Of a stretch of 64,000 nucleotides of DNA, positions 47,650 through 60,829 are shown one piece after another (positions within the stretch are counted from its first letter, which is position 1; every line of letters begins with the position of its first letter). Under the pieces are notes generated by a model. That model searched no databases, was not told the origin of the DNA, and saw only the letters and a list, made by a program, of their open reading frames with translations. The translations under genes and the position numbers were made by a program. Source of the stretch: Malurus cyaneus samueli (lineage: Eukaryota; Chordata; Aves; Passeriformes; Maluridae). Location: assembly GCA_009741485.1 (NCBI GenBank), contig CM019238.1, positions 13,834,340 to 13,898,339 on the forward strand, given 5' to 3'.

Positions 47650-48545
47650 GGCCAGGCGGGACTGGGACACGTCCAGGGATGGGGAGGCCACAGCTTCTCT
47701 GTGAAATCTATTGCCGGGCCTCACTAGATTGACAGGGAACAATTTCTTTCTGATATCCAGTCTAAATCGCAGAATATCCTGAATTGCAAGGATTCTACAA
47801 AGATCATCAGTCCAGCTCCTGTCCCTGCACAGACACCCTAGCAATCCCTCCCTATGTATCCCTGAGAGCGCTGTCCGAGCACTCCTGGAGCTCTGGCAGC
47901 CTTGGGGCTGTCCCCATTCCCTGGGGAGCCTGGGCAGTGCCCGGTACTCTCTGGGGACAGAAGAACATTTCCCTGATACTCTGCCCTGGCCCAGCTCCAT
48001 TTATTCCCTCAGGTCCTGTCCCTGTCACCACAGAGATCAGTGCCTGCCTCTCCACTTCCCCTCACAAGGGAGTTATAATTGCGATGTCTCCCCTCAGTGT
48101 CCACCAGCTGAACACACCGAGTGTCCTCAGCTGCCCCTCAAGGCCCTTCAGCATCTTCATGTCACTCCTTTGGACACTCTCTCTGCTCCTTCAGTTTGAA
48201 TCCATCCCCACCTTGTCCTGTCACTCCAGTTCCTTGCCAATAAATCTTGTCTCTTTATCTTTCTTGTCAGCTGGAAAGCTGCAGTTAGGTTACCCCAAAA
48301 CTTCTCCAGGCTGGACGCTCGCAGGACTCCCAACATTTCTGCAGAGCAGACCTGCTCCCTTTGATCATCTTGGTGTCTCCTCTGGACCCACTCCAACAGC
48401 TCCATATCCTTTATATTGGGATCCCCAGGGCTGGAGGCAGCTCTGCAGGTGGGGTCTCACCTAATTGGGGCAGAATCCCCCCTTTCCTTCTGCCCAGGAC
48501 TTGGGGGTTCTGGGCTGGAGCATGTCCAGCCTCTCACCCACCAGG
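47650..48545 (-). mobile_element. Long CR1 segment(s) upstream of CHMP1B, - orientation
   Basis: Begins with a CR1-tail piece (ggccacagcttctctgtgaa, acaatttctttctgatatcc). It then runs through a further CR1 block (cagctcctgtccctgcacag, cctcaaggcccttcagcatc, tcttggtgtctcctctggac, ggagcatgtccagcctctca). It is probably two adjacent or nested insertions. The junction near 47,775 is inferred. Confidence 0.85.
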
Positions 48546-51500
48546 ATCTAGATTTAATGATATTTTCTGCTGAGGCATCTCAGACAGAACCCGCCAAAGC
48601 AGTGATGCATCTGAGCTGGCAGTTCCTCCCAGGTGAAATGCCTGGAGGAGTTATGGATACGGTAATAACGCAGGAGTGCTCGTGGCAAATGAACTGCAGA
48701 GTGTGGCAGAAGACACTTAAGCAAAGCCAGTAACTAATTATTCTTGCTGGTGTCTCAGGAGTCTGAATTTATAGTGATAAAGATTGCTGAGTCCTGGCTC
48801 TGAAAGCTTTGAAGCCCAACCGGTGACACAACAGCAGTGACAGACTCCATGTGTGTAACAGGAGAGGTCTGCAGGAAAGGCCTTTTTATCCAGGAGATGG
48901 GAAAAGATGAGATTTTCTGGATCTGATGACTCTCCATATCACCAGTTCACAGAAGCATTATTGTCTATGGTTTTAAACCAGATCTCTGGAGGGCTGTAGG
49001 AACAATTTAACATATTCAATAGTTCTCTATTTAAAAGAGTCTGCTCCTGCTTGGACAACCCTCCTGTGTTCAGCCTCCTGGAAGCTTGCACGGTAATTCT
49101 CATGAGTAATAGTTCTTTAAATGAATAAGGTTTTCCAGGGTCAGAAGCAAACACTAGATCATTGAATATCCACCTTTTTTTTTCTCTAATATTCCTGGAA
49201 CTCTCTCATTAGGACATGATTTGGAGGTGGTAGTGATATTAGATAGAAAGTATTAGAGTGATCATCTGCTCTGAAAAAAATGATTCATTTCAGTGCTGTC
49301 AAAGAGAAGTGATCCTGACCTAATTATCCCCACCAATGTTAGAGAACAAAGCAGCAAAAGCTACACAGAAACAGGAGCATGTAATGTTCTATCTCAATTA
49401 AACTAGAAAAACATCAATCAGTGTCACACAGGTGACACAGTGGGCTGCAGCTTCCTCAGAGCTGCTCAGGACAGCAGCTCACAAATTTCAACTGAAATCC
49501 TCTTTCCTTTTGACTGCTGAGGAAATATCCTGGTGATATACCTTAAAAAGCTGCCTGAGCAAAAAATAAGTACAATTTATTGGTTTTTCTGGTGATCATC
49601 ACTGAATTTTCATTATTAAAAAGCCCCCAAACTTGGAAGAAACACATTACCAAGCAATTATTTTCAGCAACTTGAATTAAATATATTATCTACTGTAGGT
49701 GTAGATGTAGAGATACACAAAGAAGCTGGCACAGGTTGCAATGAAACTGATATAGTTTAATAATTTAGAAATGTTTTTGTTATTATAACCTGCTGAAAGT
49801 AAAGAAGTGTCGCTCCTGAGCTGTTCTTTGGGCACTGAGGGAGACACTGCTCACAGAAACTCAGTGCCTGGACCTTTTATCCTCCCTCACCCAGGAGAAA
49901 AGGGATAACTTTGACATTGGAGTCCCTGTTCTTTGCCATGTGAGTCACCAATGCTTGGAAGTGAATGGAGCTGTTGATTCATCTCTGAACTCTTGGTAAG
50001 ACCTTCTGCCTCTAAAATGAGAAGGAGTTTGCTGTATCCCAGGTTTTGAAAGGTTAAGGTGCAGCTGGTGGCTTTTTTTTCCAGCCAGTAAAATTGTTAC
50101 TAAATTGATTTACATTCAAACAATCATGGATGTTCAGTGCTGCTCATTAGGCTGAATTCACCTTGCACAGCCCCAGTTTCTGAACGCTTTCCTCCTGCTT
50201 TTTGTATTTCAGTTCTTGATAAATCCATTTTAGAGCCCCAGCCATTTTGTACTAAGTTACCAACTCTCAATTCTCAAATCTCTTCCAAAAGCAGCAATTT
50301 CAAGTCTACCTCCTGCCTCCTCCCCTCCTACACAATCTCCGTCTCATCTTGGATGCAGCAAATATTTATTTTTCTGTAAATTTTATTGAGTTGTGAGTTA
50401 TATGTTGCTCCCTCTGTAGCACTTTGGAGAAATAAAACTGACAAACTGAGCTGCACAAGAGGTTGAGCTAGGAAAGAAGTAAACTGAAAATATGGAAAAA
50501 ATCAGAATTATTAAATAAAAGTGCTGAAAACTCAGCAGAATTCAATTTCCAGGCATGATGGAGGTGTATGAATTTGCCAGTGTAATGAGTGCACTTACAG
50601 GTGGTGATGGTGTTTAGGGCAGGAAGGAGGTGATGAGGTGGAAAACATTCATAACATAAAATTCTCCTTCTGTTCCATGGTGTTTCAGCTCAATCTTTCT
50701 CTCTCTTTTATTCTGCCTCCATCATGATCTTTTCCCTTTCTTGTGTGTTTCCTCATGCAGGAATTGACCAACCTAGGATTTGTTGATTATAATGAGCTTT
50801 TCAGTGCAGTGTGTTACAAACATTTGACATTTCCTTGATGCCTCTCAGCCAAGCCTATAGGAACATCCTGCATGTTTTTCAAGAGGGGACAAAGGTATAT
50901 TTTATTTTCAGGGTACCTGGGATCCATATTGCATAAACCTCCCAAACAGTGGCTCTTGCTATAAAATGGCATTTTTAAAATGCATCCAAGCCCAAATATG
51001 ACTTTACCACTAGGTATAAAGGCCATAAACAGAGCTCAATTGATTATTTTATTTTTATTCTTTTTATTCTTATGATGATCAAATCCTTTAATTTTGATGT
51101 AGCGATGATTTTGCTCTGCTCAATGAGATTCTCACCATATGCAGGGGTTACAAACCCAAGCCAAATGAGCTCATGAGCGTTGGCTTGTGAACTGTGACAC
51201 CAGGAGGGATGAGGATCAATTTTAATCACAATAATTGATCTGTTCCCTTAGTCACTCCCGATGTCAGTCACGCATGAGGCGCAAGAGGCAGCAAATGTTA
51301 AATAGAAATTCAGAGGCTAGAACATCAGAACAAGCAAATCCAGGTGTGATACAGCACTGCTGAGAACTCTGACCCTGGGAGAACACTTGTAATTAAAATG
51401 CAGTTTTTTTAGTGGATGCCAATAAAAGCAAAACAAGGATTGGGCTCACATTGTATTTAAAGTCTACAGACAGCAAAAAGAAATTAATGTGCTAAAGACA

Positions 51501-52013
51501 TTGGGGGATGTGGGATCTTGGCTGCATCTTGGAGGCAGAAGTAGTTGGCCATGGGAGGAGGGATGATGTTATCCCTCTGGATGAGCCAGGATTGGCCTCA
51601 TCCCATTGGATGGAGGAGCACTGGCACCGGGATGTGCACGCATTGCCCACCGACCACTTTGCTTTTCTTGCAGCAATATTCACCACAGCAGGAGGACTCT
51701 GCAGCTCCGAATTACTGATGGCCCAAAATGCTGGTGACTCACCAGATCTCCACTGCAGGTGGTTGGCAACTGCACAAGCCCAGTTCAAAGAGGAAGCGAC
51801 AAATCAGCCCTGGCTCAGCATGGAGAGATGGTGGCAAAATACAGTTCTGCCCACTGCCCAGACTGGGATAAACATGGATATTCTGCTATAGGGAGCCAGG
51901 TACCCCAGGGTGTAAAGTGCCTGTTGATCCTGGCAATTTTTTGTACCCCACATCCAAAATGAGCATTTCCTTGACTTGATAAATGTAATATAACACTGCA
52001 AATATAAGGAAAT
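48546..52013. other. Intergenic, no gene seen
   Basis: AT-rich, with only short ORFs and no CR1 recognised. Confidence 0.65.
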
Positions 52014-52190
52014 CATAAAATCATGGAGTGTTTTGGGTTGGAAGGGACGTTAAACCTCATCCCATCCCACCCCCTGCCATGGGCAGGGACACGATCCCCA
52101 ATCACAGGGTGCTCCAAGCCCAGTCTAACCTGGCCTTGGACACTTTCAGGGATGGGACAGACAGAGCTTCTCTGGGCAACTGAATGCTGT
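52014..52190 (-). mobile_element. CR1 LINE 3' fragment, - orientation
   Basis: aaaatcatggagtgttttgg, gttggaagggacgttaaacc, ccctgccatgggcagggaca and cctggccttggacactttca. Confidence 0.92.
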
Positions 52191-54129
52191 TTTGTTCAGC
52201 ACTGAACTGCTGGTTGTTCTTCCACAGAGACATTTCTGTAATAGTTTTACCTAAAAACACCAGTGAAAGAGGACAAAACTGAGTTTCTGTTCCACAGAAA
52301 TTTCACCAAAAATTGTTCTCATTTAGAGTGCACACCAGAAATGATGAAATTTTCCATGGAAAGAAGAAACCAATAATTAATGTTTTCTAAAAAAGCTAAT
52401 TTTCAGATTTTAAAAAAAATGTCAATCTTTTTTTCTTTTAGTAAAAACTCCTCTTAGTCATATTTCATGTTCTTTAAACATCATTGCCTTTAAAACCTTC
52501 TGGCTGTCCTTTGAAATGTTGCCATCTCCTTCAAAGTTTGATAGAAAGAAAACTTCTTCCACCATGGACATTATTTATCTGAAGCAGCTGAGGGATTTCT
52601 CCTGTCTCTTTGTGGAACAATGAAGACAAACAGGACTGTAAAGCCCAGGATGAAGTGTTTAGGAATTCAGAGCAAACCTGCCAGGATCTGAAAGGCAGCA
52701 GCCAGAGGGCATGAAAGAATCGGTTCAATAAAACCATTTAATTCTCCAATACTGACGTTAATGATCTGATTCTCCACCTCTGAGGTCCCTCAAATTGTTT
52801 CATTTTCAGAAAAATTGGTGTAAATCTAAGTTAGGTCTTTTTGAAAGTCAGTAGGACAGGGGAAACCAAAGGGCTGTACATCACTGGGCTCATTTATTTT
52901 TACTAATAAGTTTTTTTCCCTGTTCTGTTACCATGAATTTCCTGAATAAGCTTAATTTCCAGCTTATCTCTGCCAGAAGCACTGGCACATCCTTCTACTG
53001 AGCTTTACTGGTTGTGTTCTGGAATGGTTTTTGGATGCTCAGTTTAAAATAGGGACATGGGGTTTTGCTCAAATCAAAACAGACTGAGGAAAACAAACTG
53101 CTAGTTCTGGAAAAGATTTGAAAAATTATTTTTCCCCCAAAAATGCTTCCTTACAGTTCTTAAATAGATTAATGTTTAGACTTTGAACATACTCTGTTAA
53201 CTGCTGAGCAAATGAGAAGTCTGGGACAGATTTAAGGAGAAAATTAAACTTAGTTTATGTGACAGGGAAGTGATTTTTCTTCTGGAGAAAAACTAGTGGA
53301 GGGTAGCAGTTAAAAGAACCAGCATGAAGATTAAAAAAATAAAAATTATTAATTTAAAAAAATTAGCCTCCTTTCAATAATAAATCAGTACAACAGCCAG
53401 GAATGGCTCCGCCACTACTTAGGATTGTGTAGCTGTCATTAAACTCAGCCCAGCTTTGGAGGAAGACAAGGACCTCTGAAGGCTCACAAAAACTACAAGC
53501 TTTTATGGAATAGCAATTTTTTTCAATTAAATGCATTTTATGTCTTTGCTTACCTTTCTTACATTTTATCCTGGGGCACTTAAAAAATAATTCTCCACAA
53601 TACTTTTAGGGATTTTTCACCTTTTTTTCCCCAGCTGAAATCATGTGACAGGGAACCACCAGGAGCCTACGTGACTGCACGTGCTCCAGGGATTCAGATT
53701 TCTGCTGCCAGGGCTGCCTGTGCTGTGCCGAGTGTTTAAAACATGTTTTCTCAATGATGATCAAAACAGTGCAGTATTTATCAGAGTGTTTGATTCTCCA
53801 AAGGAATCACTCTGGATTTGTCATTCTTTGGGATTGCTGCAATATTGCACAACACAGTAAATAATAATACCAGGCTTCACTACAGCTCTTTTCATACAAA
53901 GCCCATGAAACAGTTCCTTGTAGCTCATGAATCCCACTGCAGAGCTTTGCTGCTTCTCCCTTCAAAATCCCATCCAGTCTGATCTGAGCCTTTTCCATTT
54001 GCAAATGTGGAAACTTCTGTTGTTGCCGCCTGCCCCGGTGACTCAGCGTTGCTGGCGTCACGCTGAGGTCAGTCCCAGCTGCAGCTCTGGCCCTCGGGCT
54101 CCGGCACGGAACAGTCACTGGGCCAGCAG
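52191..54129. other. Intergenic, no gene seen
   Basis: AT-rich up to about 53.6 kb, then mixed; only short accidental ORFs. Confidence 0.65.
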
Positions 54130-54405
54130 TGCACCCATGCAGTGCCAGCACCAGCAGTGCCACCAGCAGTGCCATCAGCAGTGCCATCAGCAGTGCCACC
54201 AGCATTGCCACCAGCAGTACCACCAGCAGTACCACCATCAGTACCACCACAGTCCACCATCAGTACCACCACAGTACCACCATCAGTCACCACCATCAGT
54301 ACCACCATCAGTACCACCATCAGTACCACCAGCAGTGCCACCAGCAGTGCCACCAGCAGTACCACCAGCAGTGCCTCCAGCAGTGCCACCAGCAGTCTCT
54401 GCCCC
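54130..54405 (+). repeat. Minisatellite of (ccaccagcagtg / ccaccatcagta)n, 12-bp period
   Basis: About 20 imperfect 12-bp units, with a variant internal block around 54,235-54,300 based on ccatcagtaccaccacagt. The ORFs on both strands (Ser/Thr- or Val/Pro-rich) come from the repeat. Confidence 0.93.
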
Positions 54406-54539
54406 TCGCTGGACACGGGCTGGCCCAGCCTCTGCTCCATTCCAGGGGAAAGGGCATCTCAGTTCTTTTCCCGGGGGATCCTGCTCATAAAGTGGGATCT
54501 GAATCAGCAGTGCCCTGGCATAGGAGGGACGTCCCTGTC

Positions 54540-54840
54540 CTTGGGGACACCAGCCACAGGGAAGGGATTGTCCCTCTCTGCTCTGCACTGGGGCAGCCTC
54601 ACCTCCAGTCCAGGGGAAGTTTTGGGCACCACAATATAAAAAGTGCATTGAACTCTTAGAGAGCATCCAAAGGAAGCAACGAAGATGGTGAAGGGTCTTT
54701 GGCTGAGATCACTTGGTCTGTACAGCTGGAGGAGACTGAGAGGAGATTCATCACAGGTACAACTTCCTCACGAGGGGGAGAGGGGAGAGCAGGAAGTTAC
54801 AGGCAGTTCATGTTGTGCCAGCACCAAGGAGTGCAACAAA
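54540..54840 (+). mobile_element. CR1 internal fragment, + orientation
   Basis: gcactggggcagcctcacct, ttttgggcaccacaatataa, gaagcaacgaagatggtgaa and acaacttcctcacgaggggg match CR1 just 5' of the usual tail. Confidence 0.85.
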
Positions 54841-55035
54841 CTTACAGGAGGATGTGCAGCAATGGGACCCAACATCCCACTGGGGACATTGCTGCTTCCA
54901 CTGAGAACCGAAGTGCCTGCTCCAGGCAGCAGAGCAGTCCCAGGAGTCGGAACAGCCCCAGAGTAGGGACACGGTGCTGCTGTGCTCCCTGTGCTCCCCT
55001 CAACAGCTTGGCATGTCTGGAAAAGCCCTACAGCA

Positions 55036-55230
55036 GCAGATCACAGAATCACAGGATCATTAGGGTACAAAAAGACATCCAAAGTCATCGAGTCCAGCCT
55101 GTGATTGATCCTCACCTTGTCACCAGGCCAGAGCACTGAGTGCCACCTCCAGTCGTTCCCTGAGCACCTGCAGGGATGGGGACTCCACCTCCCTGGGCAA
55201 CCCCGTTCTGATGACAAAAAACCTACGGAA
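55036..55230 (-). mobile_element. CR1 3' fragment, - orientation
   Basis: gatcacagaatcacaggatc, catcgagtccagcctgtgat and gcagggatggggactccacc. Together with the preceding + orientation piece it forms an inverted pair. Confidence 0.85.
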
Positions 55231-56214
55231 TGCTTCAGGGATTTCTGTGTCCTCACCTGGGCCTGAGGGTGAGCAGCAGAAATCTCATGACGTATTTGGA
55301 GCACTGATGCAGGAAGGCATTTCAGCAGCTTCGCTGCTCATCCACAGTATTTCATTCTCATCCCTCAGGTGCTCCAGAGTGCCCTACACAGTACAATCAA
55401 ATTATTGGAGCTCTACTAGGAGAGAAGATTGGATTAGCAGCTAAACAAACCAGATCAGGTTATAGATTTCTGTGCAGTTTTATTTTCTTCCTACCACCAC
55501 AGGGATATGTGCAAACAGCATATATATAAAGCCACCAGCCTTTGCCATCCAGGGACATCTTGTTATAGCAGCCACACATTTCTGAAGTGTAAATATTTTT
55601 ATTTGGGTTCTGATAAAGGAGTCAGAGGTGAAGGGCACACACAGAGCTTGTCTTTCCTTCTGACTGGACAGGCAGGAAATAGCATTTTCTGAGCTTCCCA
55701 GCTATCCATTGATGACGAACTCCTGCTTGTTTGCATTTAGCCCAGCTTCAGCTGGTCTGAATATATTCTATTTATGAGTGTCCTGGGATTAGTTCAAGTT
55801 GCTCCAGACTTCGGCGTGCTGACGTTGGAGGAGATAAACAGAAGTAATTTGCTGATTCACCATTACAATTTTCATAAAATATGAGTCAGGGTTTTCTTCT
55901 TTCATGTAACATTGAAATTAGGTTACCATGCTTTGCTGAGCACTGTGCTGTACTATGTGTGTTCCCAGTAGCATCTCATGTTCCTGCAGTATATTTTTGG
56001 AGGGATAATCAGATTTATGAGGCCACATCTCCTGTTTCCCTTGGCTTTCCGATAAACTGGCACTAACAACCCTGTGCTTTGAGTTGGAGGCCTCCTCTTC
56101 ACTCCATTATAGGGTCATGATCCCAAGTGGATTTTCTGAAGTCTCTCATCTGTTGGATTGCTAAACCTCTGTTTAAATTCAGCACACCCATGAGCTTCTC
56201 CAAACCTGAACATC

Positions 56215-56312
56215 TGGAGCAAGGCTTGCTGAATGCCCATGGCAGAGGAGTTGGAACGAGAATATCTTCAAAATCACTTCCAACCCAAACCATTCTGTGC
56301 TTCATGTTCCAG
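56215..56312 (+). mobile_element. Degraded CR1 tail, + orientation
   Basis: tggagcaaggcttgctgaat, cccatggcagaggagttgga and cttccaacccaaaccattct. Confidence 0.7.
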
Positions 56313-58809
56313 GATCCACCTCAAATTCCAGAGTAGGGAAACGCCTCTTTCCTCAGATTTCTCCTTCATCTTGGAGCTGGCTTGTCCTGGCAGCCCTTGC
56401 AGGTGCATTCCCCCTTGGATGTGTCTCCCATGTTCCTGCAGTCTCCTGGACAAACCTTCCCTTCCTCATGACTCTGATGGTGCTTTTCTGGTTTAACACA
56501 GAGTAAAATTGAAGTGGTGACTGGAGAAAATGACATCAGCATTTAAATAGATTTCCTGAGGAAATTTTTAATGGTCATTTTTATAGCTTATTTTGTGCTT
56601 TTTAACTTTTTCCTCCCTGGTCAAAGGTCGAGAAATTATTTCATACAGACCAGTACAGGAAAAGAGCTAATTCTGACTAATCTCAGGGGGTTAATTGTTT
56701 TGATTCATTTTCATTCTGAGCATTGATGGCCTTCAGAGAGTGTCTTTGTCTGAATCAAAACATTCTCCACTTCTAGTTTAGGCAAAATAAAAACTTAACA
56801 AGTCTCTTCACATTTAAGAGACATTTCAAACTCCATAAAAGGGAGGAGAAGCTACAAAAATCCTGACCTCAAAGGACTTCTTGGACTTTCTTTAAGACAA
56901 GTTTGCACAGCAAGGAGTTCTCAGTACTTTCACTTAGTGGCTACTAAATGGAATATAAATTCCTTCCAAATCCTGGCCGAGCACTCAATCCAAGGTGCCT
57001 GGGGATGAGAGGGAGAGTTCACACTGCTCTGGGAGTCCTATGTGTGATCTGGTTTCACTGGCAGACTGGAAAGGAAAATTTCTCATGGTTCTGTTCTCTT
57101 TGTGTGTGTGTGCAAAAGTGAGTGTCCAGATCACCTGAAATATGTGCTTTTCCCTGCCCCCATGTTGGTTCAGAAGCACATGCCTAAAGTTAAGGCCATG
57201 GGGAATGTTTTTTTCTGAGGTTATTTCCTTTGAGACAGACTATGCATCATTCATGACATGAAATTCTGGAGTTTTAGAAGGAAAACATAGCCCCGTGATG
57301 GAATTTTCCAAAGGTAAAGATGATTTTCTTCCACCTTGCTGAACTGCAGAGCGCCAAACTAAATGCACAGGGTATCTCAGATCTAAATACAAGTGAGAAT
57401 TGGGGGAGTGCAGATCAGGCTCTGACCTTTACAGTTCCAATCTTCAGCGTTTTACAAGTGCCTTTATTGCTCTCACAGTTTGAACTTGTTCTGCACGGCC
57501 AAATCCCTGTGAAATTTGATAAAATCTCCAGGTAGAGCTGGACCCTGTTGTTTCCTGTGGAGGATTTAGGAGCTGTTATTCCAGCAAAACATGACCTTGC
57601 ATTGGGTTATCCGTGGCATACTATGGACCTTGAGCTCTGCATTCATAAAACCCCATACAGGGCACAGTTCCAAGCTCTGTGAAAAACTGGCTGTGCTTCT
57701 ACAATTTTATTCAGCAAGAAATCAGTGCCGTGCGTCACTGGTCAAAAGATGACTAAGCTCTGGTTATAAATGATAGAAACTGTGAGGATTTACAGCTCGA
57801 TTATCCCTTTTTACTCCTCTGGAGTAATACCTTACTTCTTCTCCAAGGAATTAGAGATAAGCAAATCTTTAAACGAGGTGTTTGCTCAAGAGCTTTGCTG
57901 GCGAGATATGTATTTGTGGATATATTAAGTGCTTGCTGGAATTAGGGTCAAAGCAGGAGGAGGCAGCAAGAGCCCAGGTTTAGGGAGTGTTTCTTGTACA
58001 ACAGCAGAAGAGATCTGGCCTCAGAGGTGGCCTTTAAAATCCTTATTTCCAAACCAAACAAAGGGAACTGTTTGAAATCCCAGCTTTACTGAACTCAGGA
58101 GCAGAAGTCCCAGCAACCTGAGTGGCCCAGAGATGTCATCAGACAGATCCTTGTCCTTCACCCAGTCTCCTGCCACTTTTCCATATGGAGAACATGGTGC
58201 TGTCAGTCTTGTGGCTGCGTTCCTGACCCTCCTGCCTGTGGCCAGTCCCAGCAGCCTGCTGGCATCACCATGGCACATTTTTACCTCTGCCTCCCTGAAA
58301 ATGTACAAAGAGGGAAAGGCAGAATTCCAAGAGAATCCAGCTCTCCTTGCCTGACATGAAATTGGGTTCATCACCCATTGAACATGAGCTTCTCTTGGTG
58401 TACTAAACAATATTCCGTTGCCCAGCCGTGCTGTGGTGCTGCAACTTCCTAGAGATAAAAAGTGAAAGAAAAAGGTATGTGTCTTTCCCTAAGTAATTCA
58501 CTGTTTTCCAAGTGTGGGAGGACCATTAACTAATTAATTTGCCCAATTAATCACTCAGTAGCTACATACAATGGCTGGGCAAGCCCTGGGTTTTATCCTG
58601 CACAGGCTGAATGTGCAGCTCCCATCCTGCTCCTCTCTCCAGCAATTCTAGTCCAGGGCCACTGGACTTCCTCCAGCTTGGCTCTGATGGGCCAGGACCA
58701 CACAACTGGAAAAGAGACTTTGTGGAGCTGAGAATTGGTTTCTGTTTGGAATTTACGAGGTTTTCAAAAGTCTCCTCACCTCTTTTTGCTAATTTGTGAG
58801 TAGATATAA

Positions 58810-58838
58810 ATAGTAGTAATAGTAATAGTAATAAAAAA
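58810..58838 (+). repeat. (TAG/TAA)n microsatellite
   Basis: tagtagtaatagtaatagta, then ataa, in a very AT-rich patch continuing to about 58,880. Confidence 0.85.
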
Positions 58839-59907
58839 CAAACTAATATAAAATATAAAATAATTAAATATAAATATTTCACGCTTGAAATGTATTATAA
58901 ACTAACTTTATGACATACAATGAAGTCGTCTCAGGAGTGGGATTCTTTAATTCTGAAGTGTTTTGTAAGTGCTGCAATTGCTCCATCATAAAACTATTCC
59001 CAAGAGGAAAGAGACACTGAAGATGTTTTTAAGGGCCCTAAAGAATAACAGCTGGTCTGGAGGTTTTTATGTTCAACAAGGGTCGTATTTCCTTGCTGTG
59101 GATTCTTTTAGGAGAAAAGGTTAAAATCCTGCTTTGGTGTAATACCCAAGAGCCAGCCTAGAAGTACCTGGGTACTGGAAGGTCAAGTACAGACACGGCT
59201 ATTTAAGGTGATTTTATATTTCCCTATGATAAAATGCAGTTTAAAATACTTTCATGACCTTTGTTTTGCTCATTGTTATGAGTCACTGTAGTACTAAATC
59301 TGTACTTTTTTCAAAACTAATCATGGCTTACCCATTTGGCATATTTTCTCAGAACAGTTAAGTAAATTATCTCTCATTTTAGATCTGTGTCTGAGCAAAC
59401 TTAAACACTGTAGAACAGCACAGGTATTCAGTGTTACAATGGAATGGAAATTACCAAAAATGGCACAAATGTCATAACCTCAGCCCATGCAGGGTTTTAG
59501 CCCATCCATCCAGTGAAGTAAATGATCAAAGATAACAAATTTTAGAAGCTCCTGTTGGAAAGCCTGGTTTTAAAACTGAGTGTTTAAAATTGAGAGCCAG
59601 AACTGAGTCTGTGACATCATGCCTTGTACAGGGAGGAGCAAATGGAATGTTTACAGTGGGACCATCTCCGAGCAGAGCCACGCTGGAGGAGATCCTGGTT
59701 CCAGAGCTGAGGATCACACAGAAGCCAAGCACTTTTCACTCTGGGAAGGGCAGGTGAGGCGGAATTTGGGGGATTGAGTGGCCCAGCCACACGTGCTGGT
59801 GCCCACATCACTGATTTCCCCTCAATCACTTTGATCCTTCTATTTTCACTTCTAAAACATAGATATCCTTAGATTCCCTTGGCAATTACATGCTGTGCAT
59901 GAATCTT

Positions 59908-60066
59908 GTCTAAAGCAGCTGTGGCTGCCCCATCCCTGAAAACATCCAAGGCCAGGTTGGACAGGGCTTGGAGCAACCTGGGATAGTGGAAGATGTCCCT
60001 GTCCGTGGCAGAGGGTGATGATCTTTAAGATGTCTTCCAACACAAACCATTTCAGAATTTCGTGAA
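59908..60066 (+). mobile_element. CR1 3' fragment, + orientation
   Basis: agctgtggctgccccatccc, gttggacagggcttggagca and cttccaacacaaaccatttc. Confidence 0.92.
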
Positions 60067-60221
60067 ATAGTGAGGCCCAAACACACAGACTATTTGTGAA
60101 GAAAGGACCTCGAACCAGTTCTGACTTTCCTTGGGTTTAGGGATCTGAGAACTGGATCAACCAGATAAAACATTTTACCCCCAAGTGAGTGGGACCTTCT
60201 TCCTGCAGGCTTACAGGACCT

Positions 60222-60290
60222 CAAGTTGCACCAGAGGAGGGTCTTGTTAGATATTAGGAAAAATTCTTCATGGAGGGATTTTAGCATTGA
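60222..60290 (+). mobile_element. CR1 scrap, + orientation
   Basis: accagaggagggtcttgtta and gatattaggaaaaattcttc, then a break. Confidence 0.65.
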
Positions 60291-60309
60291 ATGACTGCCA
60301 AGCAGTGTG

Positions 60310-60435
60310 GACACAGAACCACAGAATATGCTGACCCATCACAATCATCAAGTTCAATTCCTGGCCCTGAACAGACAATCCCACCCTGGGGATTGCATCC
60401 CTGAGAGCTTTGTCGAAACACTCCTGGAGCTTGTC
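60310..60435 (-). mobile_element. CR1 3' fragment, - orientation
   Basis: agaaccacagaatatgctga, catcaagttcaattcctggc and ctgagagctttgtcgaaaca. Confidence 0.8.
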
Positions 60436-60444
60436 CTCCCTGGA

Positions 60445-60562
60445 CGATTAGCAGCCATGAGATATGGTACTTGAGGACGTGGGTTAGTGGTGGGCTAGGC
60501 TGGGCTCTGTCACTGGGCTTTTCCAACCAAAACAATTCCCTGATTTTATGATTCCTTGATTC
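60445..60562 (+). mobile_element. CR1 3' end, + orientation, abutting the third CpG island
   Basis: gagatatggtacttgaggac, gtgggttagtggtgggctag and cttttccaaccaaaacaatt end in a typical short tail repeat (atgattcc). Confidence 0.8.
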
Positions 60563-60829
60563 CATGCTTCCACGGTCCTATGCCCTCCACCGGGGGTGTC
60601 TGGTGGACGGAGCGATGGTGGCCGCGTCCTCTCGGTGTGACCGCGGGGCAGAGCACGACCGCGGTGCCGGTGTGCGGACGCTCCGAGCCGGGAGTACCGG
60701 GGATGCCGGGGGTCCCGGGAGTGCCGGGGGTGCGGGGTTCCGTGGCTGTCGGTGGTCCCGGCAGTGCCGCGGGTCCCGGCGGTGCTGTGGGCCCGTTCGG
60801 GCGGGCGGGCGGCCCCCTCAGCGGCGTGC

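Larger units (their letters stand above)
55231..59907. other. Intergenic, apart from the CR1 tail at 56.2 kb and the microsatellite at 58.8 kb
   Basis: Unique-looking, with no ORF longer than about 129 codons and no recognisable exon. Confidence 0.6.
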
